In this document: in pieces, positions 16,672 through 17,254 of the stretch
How positions within the stretch are numbered: the stretch's first letter is position 1
Layout of the letters: every line of letters starts with the position of its first letter
Source: Thermomucor indicae-seudaticae
Lineage: Eukaryota > Mucoromycota > Mucoromycetes > Mucorales > Lichtheimiaceae
Reading direction: 5' to 3'
Assembly (NCBI GenBank): GCA_000787465.1
Contig: JSYX01000687.1
Location: forward strand, 1-17,254
DNA length: 17,254 nt
Program-made: the position numbers and the translations under genes
The notes under the pieces: model-generated
Told to the model about the DNA's origin: nothing
Databases searched by the model: none
The model's input: the letters and a program-made list of their open reading frames with translations, nothing else

Positions 16672-16899
16672 ATGAAATGCTCATACGATATGAAGACATG
16701 CCAAGTAATACGTAGAACCTTTATGATTCGATACAGTGAGCGGAAAGGGGGGCGGCACCGGTTAGACTTTACACGTGGCTCATACGATCCGTTCTCCTGG
16801 CCCGCCATCGCAGAACCCTTTTTTATTCCATTGTTTCTACTGGGTTTTTCCGTATGCTTTGCACTGATGAAAAAGTCTTTTGGCGCTGCTGGCGGCTAA
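16672..16899 (+). CDS. Small membrane-protein-like frame, C-terminal exon or short gene, unidentified
   Basis: The frame from ATG 16672 to TAA 16897-16899 gives 75 residues. The first half is basic (RRTFMIRYSERKGGRHRLDF). It is followed by TRGSYDPFSWPAIAEP and one convincing membrane segment, FFIPLFLLGFSVCFALMKK, with positive charges at its end. This layout fits a small single-pass membrane protein or the last exon of a larger one. No Kozak context, intron or neighbour supports a particular start. The family was not recognised. Confidence 0.4.
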   Translation: MKCSYDMKTCQVIRRTFMIRYSERKGGRHRLDFTRGSYDPFSWPAIAEPFFIPLFLLGFSVCFALMKKSFGAAGG

Positions 16900-16960
16900 C
16901 ATTTTGCATGAATTTCATTTTTCATTTCGCTGTTTACTGAACGATGTTTAGCACCAACTA

Positions 16961-17166
16961 TTCAGCATCTCTGTCAATTACAATGAAGGACGCGTCAGTG
17001 CACCTTCATAAAGTTCTGGATTTTCTCTTTGCAAGGGTTTGCTATGATCATGCCACGTGAACATTGTTCAGTGTCTCTTGTCAATATGACCAAGCATCAG
17101 TGCACCATCATAAAGTTCTAGATTTGTCTTTGCAAGGGTTTACTACAACCATGGCACGTAAGCTGT
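16961..17166 (+). repeat. Tandem duplication of a ~100-bp unit
   Basis: Units at about 16961-17066 and 17067-17166 share TTCAG...CTCT.GTCAAT, TCAGTGCACC.TCATAAAG, TTCT.GATTT and CTTTGCAAGGGTTT.CTA, and end with ATG.CACGT. TCAGTGCACC recurs after 102 bases. Identity is roughly 75-80% with small indels, so the duplication is not recent. No coding frame covers it. The last ~350 bases of the window hold nothing else I can support. Confidence 0.75.
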
Positions 17167-17254
17167 CCCGGCCAAGATAGATGTTTAAACAAAGGGCGTT
17201 CATTCAATAATCTACATTCTTTTACTTTCCCTTCTTCTTTATCTGACAAACATC

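Noticed and set aside
16650..16690. GTTCGAAT near 16665 as a possible tRNA T-loop
   Set aside because: No acceptor stem, anticodon arm or D-arm could be arranged around it.

Overview
The window looks like nuclear DNA of an early-diverging fungus, most plausibly Mucoromycota-like. That placement is inferred from the gene content and intron style, not from a marker gene. Genes are cut by many short introns of about 50-75 nt with GTAAGT/GTATGT-type donors. Several introns end in AAG rather than CAG or TAG, and one is a GC-AG intron. The genes are interspersed with transposon-derived sequence and broken gene copies.

Layout. Positions 123-3696 (minus) hold a nearly full-length, 13-exon Plavaka/CACTA-type DDE transposase with an N-terminal zinc-finger-like segment and an acidic tail. 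It carries three apparent one-base homopolymer deletions, one in-frame stop and one damaged acceptor. Beside it, 4124-4368 (plus) is the C-terminal end of a CTD-small-phosphatase (NLI/SCP) gene with a frameshift. A pyrimidine-rich stretch follows. Positions 5075-6214 (minus) hold the C-terminal half of a SPATA20/YyaL-type (DUF255) gene with damaged splice sites and frameshifts. It is joined at its 5' side to a 219-bp inverted copy of an exon-intron-exon block of the next gene. That gene, 7711-9792 (plus), is a nine-exon, seemingly uncharacterised gene whose frame is broken at four places. Imperfect tandem repeats lie at 7282-7394.

From 9793 to about 12970 the DNA is mostly non-coding, with several coding-looking remnants: a minus-strand C-terminal exon at 10789-11105, a plus-strand remnant resembling the start of a TnpB/Fanzor RuvC domain at 11249-11780, and two plus-strand open segments at 12291-12545 and 12671-12967. 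From about 12969 to 15745 (plus) there are 13 exons of a GH20 beta-N-acetylhexosaminidase that join in phase with no frameshift and keep the catalytic Asp-Glu. Its N-terminal start is not visible. The right end holds two weak small-gene candidates and a ~100-bp tandem duplication.

Reading it together: there is no operon-like logic. The region is a mosaic of a decayed transposon, one or more multicopy unknown-family genes, and C-terminal pieces of ordinary host genes. The GH20 gene is an internal control: about 1.85 kb of exon sequence without a single indel suggests the frameshifts elsewhere are more likely real decay than pervasive assembly error. I found no rRNA, tRNA, CRISPR array or viral gene.
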